The translations under genes were made by a program, and so were the position numbers. The notes beneath the pieces are model-generated. The model ran no database searches. It saw only the letters and a list, made by a program, of their open reading frames with translations, and was not told the DNA's origin. Below, piece after piece: positions 37,571-45,718 of a stretch of 64,000 nt of DNA. The number at the start of each line of letters is the position of its first letter. The stretch's first letter is position 1. The stretch is from Arthrobacter sp. PvP023 (lineage in GTDB: Bacteria; Actinomycetota; Actinomycetes; Actinomycetales; Micrococcaceae), in contig NZ_JAFIBI010000001.1 of the NCBI RefSeq assembly GCF_017832975.1, positions 2,666,001-2,730,000 of the forward strand, given 5' to 3'.

Positions 37571-40405
37571 TTAGTGGCCGGCGTCGTACCAGCTGGGCCC
37601 GACGCCGATCTGGACTTCCAGCGGCACGCTGAGGTCCGCGGCTGAGCCCATCTGCTCCGTCACAAGCTTTTCCACTGCTTCCCGTTCACCGGCGGCAACT
37701 TCAAGCACCAGTTCGTCATGGACCTGCAGGAGCATCCGTGATTTGAGGCCCTGGGCCTTCAATTCAGCATGCACGCCCAGCATTGCACGCTTGATGATGT
37801 CCGCCGCCGAACCCTGGATGGGTGAGTTGAGCGCGATGCGTTCCGCGTTCTCGCGCAGCTGGCGGTCCGTGCTGGTGAGGTCCGGCAGGTAACGGCGGCG
37901 CCCCTCGATGGTGGCGGTGTAGCCGTCGATCCGGGCCTGGTCCACCACGCCGCGCAGGTAGTCGCGGACGGCTCCGAAGCGGTCGAAGTACTCCTTCATC
38001 AGAGTGCGGGCCTCGTCAACGGAAATCTCCAGCTGCTTGGAGAGCCCGAACGACGTCAGGCCGTAGGCGAGGCCGTAGGACATCGCCTTGACCTTGGAAC
38101 GCATGGCGCTGGTGACCTGGTCGGTGGGCACGTGGAAGATGTTCGATCCCACGAACCGGTGCAGGTCCTCGCCGTCCCGGTACGCCTGGATCAGGCCTGC
38201 ATCCCCCGAGAGGTGCGCCATGATGCGCATCTCGATCTGCGAATAGTCCGCGGACAAGAGGCACTCATAGCCCTCGCTGACCACGAAGATGCCACGGACC
38301 CGGCGGCCCTCCTCGCTGCGAATGGGGATGTTCTGAAGGTTGGGATTGTTGGACGAGATCCGGCCGGTGGCGGCGACATTCTGCGCGTACGTGGTGTGGA
38401 TCCGGCCGTCCTCGGTCACGGACTTCTTGAGCGACTCCAGCATCTGGCGTAGCTTCGAGGACTCGCGGTGCGCCATCAGCTGCACCAGGAATTCGTGCCC
38501 GGTTTTTTCCAGCAGGTTCTTGAGCGAAGCGGCGTCGGTGGTGTAACCGGACTTGATCTTCTTGGTCTTCGGCAGTTGGAGTTCGTCGAAGAGCACGGTC
38601 TGCAGCTGTTTGGGCGATCCCAGGTTGACCTCGTGGCCGATGGCGGCGAAGGCAAGCTCCTGGGCGTTGTCGATCACCTTGGCGAGGTCAGCCAGCTGCT
38701 CGTCCATCCGCTGCATGTCGATGGCGATTCCGGCGAGCTCCATGTCGGCCAGCACCCGGCTGACCGGCAGCTCAAGGGTGGAGAGCAGTTCCTCCGCCTT
38801 GCGCTCCTTCAGCTCCGCCTCGAAGTAGCGGCTGAGCGTCTGGACGACGGCGGCAGCGTGGACCAGTTCGCCGGCTGCGGCCGAGTCGTCGCCGTCGAAC
38901 GCCAGCTCCAGCTGTCCGGCCTTCGCAACGGCGGTGGAGATTTCGATGTTGAGGTGGTGCTGCGCCAGCTCGGCGAGCTCGTAGGTGCGGCGGTCGGGCT
39001 GGATGAGGTAGCCGGAAATCGAGGTGTCGTCCACGACGCCCTCAAGTTCCAGGCCGCGGGCGGTCAGTGCTTTCAGGGCGGCCTTGAAACCGTGCATCAC
39101 CTTGGGCGCTTCCGGGTCGCGCAGCCACGCTGCCAGAACGTTTTCGGCCTCGGCATCCTGGCTCGAAAGATCGATGTAGGCGGCGGCGCCGTCCCGGACG
39201 ATTGCCAGCGCGGCGGCATCCTCGCCGATGCGTCCGGGAACGAGGTCGACGGCGACGGCGGACCGCTGACCGGCGCCCGCGGCGAGGAATGCGCTCAGCT
39301 CAGCTGCTTCGGCGGGTGTGCTGTAATCCGGGATGTCGAGGCTCTCCCGCTCGGCGAGGTCCACGTCTTCGGCGCCGTAGAGCGCAAAGAGCCGGGTGCG
39401 GATGGTCTTGAACTCGAGGTCGTCGAACAGCTGTTCCAGCGCAGCCTGGTCCGGGCGGGGATCGGCAAGGTCGTCCAGGGTCACTGGAAGCTCCAGGTCC
39501 GTGTGAAGCCTGTTCAGCCGGCGGTTCCGCTTCACGGCGTCCACGTTTTCGCGGAGCGAGTCGCCTACCTTCCCGCCGATCTTGTCCAGGTGTTCCAGCA
39601 CGCCTTCCAGGCCGCCGTAGAGGTTGATCCACTTGGCGGCCGTCTTGGGACCAACACCGGGAACGCCGGGAAGGTTGTCCGCCGATTCGCCCACCAGGGC
39701 GGCCAGGTCCGAATACTGGGCGGGGCTGACAAAGTACTTTTCCTGGATGGCGGGGGCATCCAGCCGCGGAATGTCGCTGACGCCCTTCCTGGGGTAGAGC
39801 ACAAAGACGTTGTCCGTAATCAGCTGGAAGGCGTCGCGGTCGCCCGTCACCAGCAGCACTTCGTAGCCCGCCTTTTCCCCCATGGCGGCGAGCGTGGCCA
39901 GGACGTCATCCGCTTCGTAGCCGGGCATCTTGATGGTCTTGATGCCCCACGCGCCCATGACCTTGTCAATGAGGTCGATCTGGCCGCTCATCTCACGGGG
40001 TGTTTCGTTTCGGCCGCCCTTGTACTCGCTGTACTCGGCCTTCCGGTGGGTGGTCTCGTCCGAGACGTCGAACGCCACCGCGACGTGCGTGGGCTTCTGT
40101 TCCTTGATCAGGTTGATGAGCATGGACGTAAAGCCGTGGATCGCGTTCGTGTGCTGTCCCGCGGCGGTGGAAAACTTGTCCGCGGGCAGCGCGAAGAACG
40201 CCCGGAAGGCCATCGAGTGCCCGTCCAGCACCAGGAGGCGGGGCTGGTCGGTGATGGGAATCACGGGTGCCTCGGTGGCGGAAACCGGCTCCGCGGTGCG
40301 TGTGGTTTTCCGGGCGGGTTTGGCTGCAGTCGCTGATTCGGACTCAGCTGCCGGGAGGATGTCTGCTGCGGAGGGGGCAAGGGCCGGTTTGGTAGTTTCG
40401 CTCAC
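37571..40405 (-). CDS. polA: DNA polymerase I
   Basis: The 944-residue repair and Okazaki-fragment polymerase has, after a ~55-residue Ala/Thr/Pro-rich extension, the 5'-3' exonuclease domain (LLVLDGHSMAFRAFFAL), a central 3'-5' exonuclease-like domain and the polymerase domain with motif A LSADYSQIEMRI and motif C QVHDELVLE. I chose GTG 40405 because TAGGCT lies seven bases before it, giving a leaderless start; ATG 40426 would add seven residues. The start is only 19 bases from the divergent thioesterase start. Confidence 0.96.
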   Translation of the reverse strand: MSETTKPALAPSAADILPAAESESATAAKPARKTTRTAEPVSATEAPVIPITDQPRLLVLDGHSMAFRAFFALPADKFSTAAGQHTNAIHGFTSMLINLIKEQKPTHVAVAFDVSDETTHRKAEYSEYKGGRNETPREMSGQIDLIDKVMGAWGIKTIKMPGYEADDVLATLAAMGEKAGYEVLLVTGDRDAFQLITDNVFVLYPRKGVSDIPRLDAPAIQEKYFVSPAQYSDLAALVGESADNLPGVPGVGPKTAAKWINLYGGLEGVLEHLDKIGGKVGDSLRENVDAVKRNRRLNRLHTDLELPVTLDDLADPRPDQAALEQLFDDLEFKTIRTRLFALYGAEDVDLAERESLDIPDYSTPAEAAELSAFLAAGAGQRSAVAVDLVPGRIGEDAAALAIVRDGAAAYIDLSSQDAEAENVLAAWLRDPEAPKVMHGFKAALKALTARGLELEGVVDDTSISGYLIQPDRRTYELAELAQHHLNIEISTAVAKAGQLELAFDGDDSAAAGELVHAAAVVQTLSRYFEAELKERKAEELLSTLELPVSRVLADMELAGIAIDMQRMDEQLADLAKVIDNAQELAFAAIGHEVNLGSPKQLQTVLFDELQLPKTKKIKSGYTTDAASLKNLLEKTGHEFLVQLMAHRESSKLRQMLESLKKSVTEDGRIHTTYAQNVAATGRISSNNPNLQNIPIRSEEGRRVRGIFVVSEGYECLLSADYSQIEMRIMAHLSGDAGLIQAYRDGEDLHRFVGSNIFHVPTDQVTSAMRSKVKAMSYGLAYGLTSFGLSKQLEISVDEARTLMKEYFDRFGAVRDYLRGVVDQARIDGYTATIEGRRRYLPDLTSTDRQLRENAERIALNSPIQGSAADIIKRAMLGVHAELKAQGLKSRMLLQVHDELVLEVAAGEREAVEKLVTEQMGSAADLSVPLEVQIGVGPSWYDAGH

Positions 40406-40412
40406 AGGTGCC

Positions 40413-40418
40413 AGCCTA
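40413..40418 (-). promoter_or_regulatory. -10 box of polA (leaderless)
   Basis: TAGGCT on the minus strand, seven bases, then GTG 40405. The -35 region must lie inside the first codons of the divergent thioesterase gene. Confidence 0.6.
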
Positions 40419-40424
40419 GTTCCC

Positions 40425-40889
40425 ATGATGGACAATTTCACGCCCGGGCCGTTCGCTGACGAACTGGCAGCCGCCGGAATCCCGAAGGAAATGCATGAGT
40501 GGCTCGGCGAATACGGCGTCGGCGCGCTGGTGGTGAAGATGGGCATCCACTTCCTCGAAATGAGCCCCGAACGAACCGTGGCAACCATGCCTGTGGAAGG
40601 CAACACGCAGGTGGCCGGCATCCTGCACGGCGGCGCCCACGTGGTGCTGGCCGAGACCCTCGGCTCATTCGCTGCGGGAATGCACGCCGGCCCGGGACGG
40701 CAGGCGGTGGGCATCGAGGTGGGGGCAACCCATCACCGCGCCATCGCCTCCGGCACTGTGACGGGAATCTGCACCGCCATCCATCTGGGACGCACGCTGA
40801 CCACGCACGAGATCGTGATGACCGATGAGAAGGGCCGCCGGCTGTCCACCGCCCGCATCACCAACCTGATCCGGGACATCGCACCCTAA
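40425..40889 (+). CDS. hotdog-fold thioesterase, PaaI/MenI type
   Basis: The 154-residue single-domain hotdog thioesterase has the helix motif GILHGGAHVVLAETLGS, with the catalytic Glu, and GIEVGATHHRA, as in PaaI and 1,4-dihydroxy-2-naphthoyl-CoA hydrolases. It would hydrolyse an acyl-CoA; an aromatic or menaquinone precursor is plausible but not shown. The start may be ATG 40425 or 40428. No ribosome binding site is seen, and its promoter must lie in the start of polA. Its stop is four bases from the convergent reductase stop. Confidence 0.88.
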   Translation: MMDNFTPGPFADELAAAGIPKEMHEWLGEYGVGALVVKMGIHFLEMSPERTVATMPVEGNTQVAGILHGGAHVVLAETLGSFAAGMHAGPGRQAVGIEVGATHHRAIASGTVTGICTAIHLGRTLTTHEIVMTDEKGRRLSTARITNLIRDIAP

Positions 40890-40893
40890 CGCT

Positions 40894-41436
40894 TCAGCCG
40901 AGCCGGTACCGCAGCTCGACAATTCCCCGGCCCATCGTGCTGGACGCCGCCAGCTCCAGCGGCCGGGTGGGCCCTGTCCTGACGGGCAACACAGGCTTTC
41001 CGGCACCGAGGACCACCGGGATGATGGACACGATGATTTCGTCCAGCAGGCCGGCGTCGGCGAATTGGGCCGCGAGCTCTCCCCCGCCAACCAGCCAGAC
41101 GTTCTTGCCGCCTGCATCAGCTCTGAAATCGTCCATGAATTCGCGGACGTCGCCGCGGACGAACGTGATGTCGGCTCCCCGGGGCGCGGAGTGTTCGTGG
41201 TGGGTGAAGACCCAGCACGGCGTGTCAGGGTAGGGCCAGTTGTCCGGCTCGTGCTCCATCAGCCAGGCGTAGGTGTCCCCGCCCATAACGATGCAGCCGA
41301 CCTCGGACATGAAGGCTTCGTAGCTTTCCCGGCCGCCTTCGAACCCGTCGAACTGGAGGAGCCATGCCAGGTTGTCATCGGATGTGGCGATGAATCCGTC
41401 GAGGGATGAGGCCACGAAATATTGGAGTCTGGACAT
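40894..41436 (-). CDS. dihydrofolate reductase/RibD C-terminal family protein
   Basis: The 180-residue protein has the RibD C-terminal/DHFR-like fold: FVASSLDGFIAT at the N-terminus, VMGGDTYAWL, and the NADPH-binding VWLVGGGELAAQFADAGLLDE. Members reduce diverse substrates and are rarely the main DHFR. ATG 41436 is six bases after TAGGCT, so it is probably leaderless. It converges almost end-to-end with the thioesterase gene. Confidence 0.87.
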   Translation of the reverse strand: MSRLQYFVASSLDGFIATSDDNLAWLLQFDGFEGGRESYEAFMSEVGCIVMGGDTYAWLMEHEPDNWPYPDTPCWVFTHHEHSAPRGADITFVRGDVREFMDDFRADAGGKNVWLVGGGELAAQFADAGLLDEIIVSIIPVVLGAGKPVLPVRTGPTRPLELAASSTMGRGIVELRYRLG

Positions 41437-41442
41437 GGCCCC

Positions 41443-41448
41443 AGCCTA
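41443..41448 (-). promoter_or_regulatory. -10 box of the DHFR-like gene (leaderless)
   Basis: TAGGCT, six bases, then ATG 41436 on the minus strand. It overlaps the region just before the stop of the upstream membrane-protein gene. Confidence 0.6.
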
Positions 41449-41449
41449 G

Positions 41450-42319
41450 TCATTTGGACTCGGGGTTCCCATACTCCACGCGCATGCCCGGATCATCGCG
41501 GAGCACCACCACCTTGCCGCTCCGGAGCGTCCAGCCCTCGTTGAGCAGGAAGATGCGGCCGCCGCTGACCACGAGCAGCCGGAGGCCGCTGTACTGGTAC
41601 ACCGGATGTTCCGCCGTGCCGCTGGATTGTTCGGTGACGTTGGGCGCACTGATGCCCAGCCGGTCCTTGCTGTATACAACGGCGGTGGGCAGGAGCGCGG
41701 ACCGCTGCTCGTAGCTCACGGCAAGTCCCCGGCCCAGCGCCTGGGCGTAGTCGGACGTGCCCCAGAAGAGGAGCAGCGTCACCAGGCAGAAGATGAGCGT
41801 CTTTTCGGACCCGCGGGAGAGTGCGGCCAGGCTGCGCCCGGGTACTTCCGCGGACCGCCGCCACAGACTTAGTCCCCAGGCCGCCAGGAGCACGCCGCCG
41901 GCCATGATGTATGGCACGAACAGCACGGTGCGTTCCGGCTGGAGAATCACTACCAGCCACATGGCGGCTGCGCAGGCCAGTCCCGCAACCAGGATCACTG
42001 CGGCGAGCCTCCGGATGCCCGCACCCCGGCCGGCGGTGAGGCGTCCGGCCAGGAACCTGTCCACGGAAAGCCAGACGGCAGCCACAATCAGCAGCCAGAC
42101 TAGCGGGATGAACAAAGACGGGATGCTCCTGAGGACAAAGTCCTGAACGGTGAAGCCGAAGAGGCTCACATCCAGTCCCATGGCCTTCGCCTGGGCATCC
42201 GTGCGTGCCCAGCCGAAGTAGACCAACAAAGCTGTCGCGATGGTCAACGGCGGGCCGATGACCGCCAGCATGTCGACAGCGCGTTTCCAGCGGGGATCCG
42301 CCTCCGGTTCGCCGCTCAT
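41450..42319 (-). CDS. uncharacterised five-helix membrane protein
   Basis: I do not recognise this 289-residue protein. Five hydrophobic segments lie at about residues 17-39, 65-86, 105-126, 131-152 and 172-190, followed by a ~95-residue soluble tail with alternating hydrophobic residues that looks like a beta-rich domain. Its ATG overlaps the stop of the upstream lipoprotein gene (ATGA), so the two proteins are probably made together and may interact at the membrane. No catalytic motif is visible. Confidence 0.7.
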   Translation of the reverse strand: MSGEPEADPRWKRAVDMLAVIGPPLTIATALLVYFGWARTDAQAKAMGLDVSLFGFTVQDFVLRSIPSLFIPLVWLLIVAAVWLSVDRFLAGRLTAGRGAGIRRLAAVILVAGLACAAAMWLVVILQPERTVLFVPYIMAGGVLLAAWGLSLWRRSAEVPGRSLAALSRGSEKTLIFCLVTLLLFWGTSDYAQALGRGLAVSYEQRSALLPTAVVYSKDRLGISAPNVTEQSSGTAEHPVYQYSGLRLLVVSGGRIFLLNEGWTLRSGKVVVLRDDPGMRVEYGNPESK

Positions 42320-43293
42320 GACGTCGGTCCTGCCGACGTCCCGGAGGGCGGCGGGGAAGTGTCCGGCGGTGACGTGGGCGGTGTGGTTGGCGTGGGGCCT
42401 GGCGGCGTCGATTCAGCGTAGCGGAGCCGGGCTTCACCGGACACCGGGGGTGTTGCCGCCACTGTCACGGTGGCGGACGTCGCGCCCGATGCGGCCGGCG
42501 GGGCGTAGAACTCGAAGGGGCCGAACTGCGGGCCTTCCACGTCAACCGGATTGCCGTCCACCAGCACTTTATCCACGTTCACGAAGAACCCCTGAAGCCG
42601 CACCCGGGCTCCGCCGCCTGAAGGAACGGATGGTGTGGCCGTGCCGGCAAAGGGTCCATCGAGGACCGTCAGACCTGTCAGCCGGCGGGGGCAGTCGTCG
42701 CCTGCCGTGGCTGCGTTCACCACGAGCTGGGCCCCCGGGTTGGCGGTCCGCAGGTCCACTGCCTGATGCAGCGATTCCGTGACCTTGATTTCCCAGCAAC
42801 GTTCTGCCGGCAGGCCGGGAACCGCGGCCAGCGCGGATTGTGCCTGCCGCCAGTCCTCCGGCAGGTCCGTGGCCAGTGCCTGGCAGGTGGCTTCCGCGGC
42901 CTTCCAGACGGCAGGAAACGCCGTGTTCAGCGTTGATTCACGGAGGCCGGCACAGTCGCGGCTGCGCAGGAGCTCGTACAGCGTCCCCTCAGGCGGATCG
43001 GTGGGTGCGGCCGGCCCAACGGGGATCCACCGGATGACGGGGGCGCCGGCAACAGGCGGTCCGTCAACCGGACCGGGCAACGGTGCAGCCGTGGGCGGAT
43101 CATTCGAGGAGGAGGACGAGGAGGCGGGATCCGAGGCGGCTGGTGGCCCCGCCGTCGTCGAACTTGCCTCGGATTCCGGTGGCGGGGATGGCGGAGAGGC
43201 GCATCCGCCCGAGAGGGCCAGCAGGCACAAAGCCGCGGCAATTCCTGGGAGTCCGGCTGCTAGCCGGGCTGCTGCTCCGGTTTGACTGTGCAT
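42316..43293 (-). CDS. uncharacterised secreted lipoprotein
   Basis: The 325-residue protein has a signal peptide (hydrophobic run at about residues 8-28) ending in a lipobox-like LSGGC, then a Pro/Ser/Thr-rich linker to about residue 95. A ~200-residue domain with four cysteines and a beta-sandwich-like end (GGARVRLQGFFV, ATVTVAATPPV) follows, then a Pro/Thr-rich tail. It is probably anchored on the outer face of the membrane. Coupled by ATGA overlap to the membrane protein downstream. No known family recognised. Confidence 0.7.
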   Translation of the reverse strand: MHSQTGAAARLAAGLPGIAAALCLLALSGGCASPPSPPPESEASSTTAGPPAASDPASSSSSSNDPPTAAPLPGPVDGPPVAGAPVIRWIPVGPAAPTDPPEGTLYELLRSRDCAGLRESTLNTAFPAVWKAAEATCQALATDLPEDWRQAQSALAAVPGLPAERCWEIKVTESLHQAVDLRTANPGAQLVVNAATAGDDCPRRLTGLTVLDGPFAGTATPSVPSGGGARVRLQGFFVNVDKVLVDGNPVDVEGPQFGPFEFYAPPAASGATSATVTVAATPPVSGEARLRYAESTPPGPTPTTPPTSPPDTSPPPSGTSAGPTS

Positions 43294-43440
43294 GACAGAC
43301 CCACCTGCTTGCGGTTCCCGGCAGGGGAACCGGCCTGGATAAACCCTTCGGGATGGCTCCCGGCATCGGCCGGCCGCGGAGCCGGACCAAACTCGCTGAA
43401 ACAGTGTTAACTATTCCCCCGTTGGGTCATATCCGCCAGA

Positions 43441-43469
43441 GCAGTCCCGTGCGCTCCACGGGTAACTGC
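43441..43469 (-). terminator. terminator after the pit operon
   Basis: GCAGT-CCCGTG pairs with CACGGG-(TA)-ACTGC around a five-base loop, an 11-bp stem with a two-base bulge. It begins seven bases past the stop of the 73-residue membrane protein. Confidence 0.6.
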
Positions 43470-43475
43470 CGGGAG

Positions 43476-43697
43476 CTACTTGCTGAAGTAAGGAATGATC
43501 AGGTAGAGGCCGAACAGCACCGCCAGGCCGCACAGCCCGAAGCAGGCGTAGGCGAGTGATTTCATCCACCGCGGCGTGGCCTGCTCGGGATCACCGGCGA
43601 TGGCGGTGAAACGGACGCCGATGGAGTAAAGGACCACTACCGTCACGGCGGCAAGGAGCGTGGCACCGGCCACCTGCACCAATTCCAACCATTTCAT
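43476..43697 (-). CDS. small two-helix membrane protein downstream of pit
   Basis: The 73-residue protein has hydrophobic segments at about residues 8-28 and 48-68. Its ATG directly abuts the stop of the Pit transporter gene, with no spacing, and a hairpin follows its own stop. It is therefore probably co-translated with the transporter. I do not recognise a named family; an accessory role in phosphate transport is inference from position. Confidence 0.75.
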   Translation of the reverse strand: MKWLELVQVAGATLLAAVTVVVLYSIGVRFTAIAGDPEQATPRWMKSLAYACFGLCGLAVLFGLYLIIPYFSK

Positions 43698-44906
43698 TTA
43701 ATTGCCACCCTTCAGCTTGTTGGCGCGGCTGGCGGCCATTGCCTTCTTTTTGCGGAAGCGGACGGCCTGGCCTGCTTCCTCGACCTCCACGGCATTGTGG
43801 TGGCCCACATGGGACTTGCGGGACTGCACGAACATAAACAGCACGGCGCCGGTCCCGGCAACGGCGGCGATGACTACACCCACCGTTCCGGTCATGACGA
43901 GCAGGGCCGTCAGGGCGCCGACGATCCCGGCGGCCGGGAGGGTGAAAAGCCAGCCGACGGCGATGCGCCCGGCGGTGCCCCAGCGCACCGAGGTGCCCTT
44001 GCGGCCCAGACCGGAGCCGATGACGGATCCGGACGCCACCTGCGTGGTGGACAGTGCGAAGCCAAGGTGGGAGGAAGCGAGGATGGCGGACGCCGTGCTG
44101 GCTTCAGCAGCGAAGCCCTGGGCGGGCTTGACGTCGGTAAGGCCCGAGCCCATGGTGCGGATGATCCGCCACCCGCCGGCATAGGTTCCGATGGCAATCG
44201 CGAACGCACAGGCTGCAATGACCCAGAACTGCGGGCCGGAGCCGGGCGTCTGCGTTCCGGCGGAGATCAGCACGAGGGTGATGATGCCCATGGTCTTCTG
44301 GGCATCGTTGGTCCCGTGTGCCAGGGCCACCAGGCTGGACGTGAAGATCTGGCCGGTCCGGAAACCGCCGCGCTTCTGCGTGAGCTTGCTGCCGGTCTCC
44401 GGATCGTGCCGGGACGTTAGCGCGTAGGCCAGGCGGGTACAGACGTAGGCCACTCCGCCGGCGATCACCGGAGCAAAGATGGCGGGAAGGATGACCTTTT
44501 GCAGCAGGGATTCAAAGTTCACCGAATGGATGCCGATGCCGGCGATCGCGGCGCCGATCAGGCCGCCGAAGAGGGCGTGCGAAGAACTCGACGGCAGGCC
44601 TTTCAGCCACGTGATCATGTTCCAGAGGATGGCGCCCATCAGGCCGGCAAAAATGATGTCCGGGGTGATCTGGATACCGTCTGCCCCCTCCTTGATGATG
44701 CCGCCGGAAACCGTCTTGGCCACTTCCGTGGAGAGGAACGCTCCCACAAGGTTCAGGACCGCTGCCAGCGCGACTGCCGTCTTCGGTTTGATGGCACCGG
44801 TGGCAATGGGCGTGGCCATTGCGTTGGCGGTGTCATGAAATCCGTTGGTGAAGTCGAAAAAAAGTGCCAGCGCTATAACCAGCGCCACCATGAAGGTGAT
44901 TTCCAC
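43698..44906 (-). CDS. pit: inorganic phosphate transporter, Pit family
   Basis: The 402-residue secondary transporter takes up phosphate (as metal-phosphate) with protons. The two inverted halves each carry the family signature: FDFTNGFHDTANAMAT near residue 18 and HGTNDAQKTMG near residue 200. About ten membrane segments are visible. The start is GTG 44906 or ATG 44891. A Lys/Arg-rich tail ends the protein. Two GTTAACT/GTGAACT repeats upstream are noted separately. Confidence 0.94.
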   Translation of the reverse strand: MEITFMVALVIALALFFDFTNGFHDTANAMATPIATGAIKPKTAVALAAVLNLVGAFLSTEVAKTVSGGIIKEGADGIQITPDIIFAGLMGAILWNMITWLKGLPSSSSHALFGGLIGAAIAGIGIHSVNFESLLQKVILPAIFAPVIAGGVAYVCTRLAYALTSRHDPETGSKLTQKRGGFRTGQIFTSSLVALAHGTNDAQKTMGIITLVLISAGTQTPGSGPQFWVIAACAFAIAIGTYAGGWRIIRTMGSGLTDVKPAQGFAAEASTASAILASSHLGFALSTTQVASGSVIGSGLGRKGTSVRWGTAGRIAVGWLFTLPAAGIVGALTALLVMTGTVGVVIAAVAGTGAVLFMFVQSRKSHVGHHNAVEVEEAGQAVRFRKKKAMAASRANKLKGGN

Positions 44907-45077
44907 CTGTTGCCCAATCTGCAGAGTCGACGGTCAGCAGTTCCACTTCCCCGTTGCCCCCGTCCGCACGCAAAGTTCACACGGCATTTGCCGGCAGTTA
45001 ACGCGGTGTTGTTCGGAAGGGGCTTGAAACCCTAACGATCGTACGCGTCAACGCCCTGAGGACAAAACACCGGGCGG

Positions 45078-45572
45078 TCAAAGGAATGCACGGACTGCGT
45101 CCAGTTCAACCGGGGACAAGCCCCGCCTTGGATGCGGTGAAATCAACAGCAGGCGCCCACTGAGGACGGACGCCCATGCACGGGCCTCGGCTTCGTAATC
45201 GAGTTGGTCGTCAATCCACACAGCACGGTCCGGAGCGCACGCCTCGATGTCGCGTTGCAGGGCCCGCAGTTTCCACCAGCCGTCGCCTCCGCCCAGCCCA
45301 TCACTGGCAAGGACAGGCCATTTCCGCCCGGCAAGGCCGATGGCGGGGCACAGATATTCCGGCGCCATCTCCTCCCAGCTGGTGAGCCAGACGCAGCGAA
45401 CGCCGGGTGTTATGGACAGCGAGTTGAGGGATTCCACAAGTTCACCGGCGTACGTCACTTCGAGGAGTCCGGCATCGGACGTCCGCCAGCGGCTCCCCCA
45501 GTCCGTGTTTCCTGAGGCACCGAACGGGCAGATCACGCCGTCCACGTCCAGGTAGAGGGAGACATTCCTCAC
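45078..45572 (-). CDS. small HAD-superfamily protein
   Basis: The 164-residue protein has the HAD motif I in LYLDVDGVICPFG, motif II-like VWLTSWEEMAP and motif III/IV-like AVWIDDQLD. This suggests a minimal phosphatase of the type annotated as HAD domain in Swiss Army Knife RNA repair proteins, here without ligase domains. GTG 45572 has GGAGGAAAGG upstream; earlier in-frame codons enter the terminator region. The substrate is unknown. Confidence 0.8.
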   Translation of the reverse strand: MRNVSLYLDVDGVICPFGASGNTDWGSRWRTSDAGLLEVTYAGELVESLNSLSITPGVRCVWLTSWEEMAPEYLCPAIGLAGRKWPVLASDGLGGGDGWWKLRALQRDIEACAPDRAVWIDDQLDYEAEARAWASVLSGRLLLISPHPRRGLSPVELDAVRAFL

Positions 45573-45652
45573 GGCGGCATCCTTTCCTCCGGGAGCCCCA
45601 CTCAAAACGTTACCGAGGGGCAGAAGGGCCAGCAACACACCGTGCTGCACGT

Positions 45653-45686
45653 AAAGTGCCGGACACGTTTCCGTGTCCGGCACTTT
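45653..45686 (-). terminator. terminator after the 3-hydroxybenzoate hydroxylase gene
   Basis: A perfect 15-bp stem (AAAGTGCCGGACACG with its complement) and a 4-base loop begin 33 bases past the hydroxylase stop on the minus strand. On that strand the right arm ends in TTT. Confidence 0.85.
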
Positions 45687-45718
45687 TCAGTGTGTAGCGC
45701 TAAGCCTGGGGCACAGGA

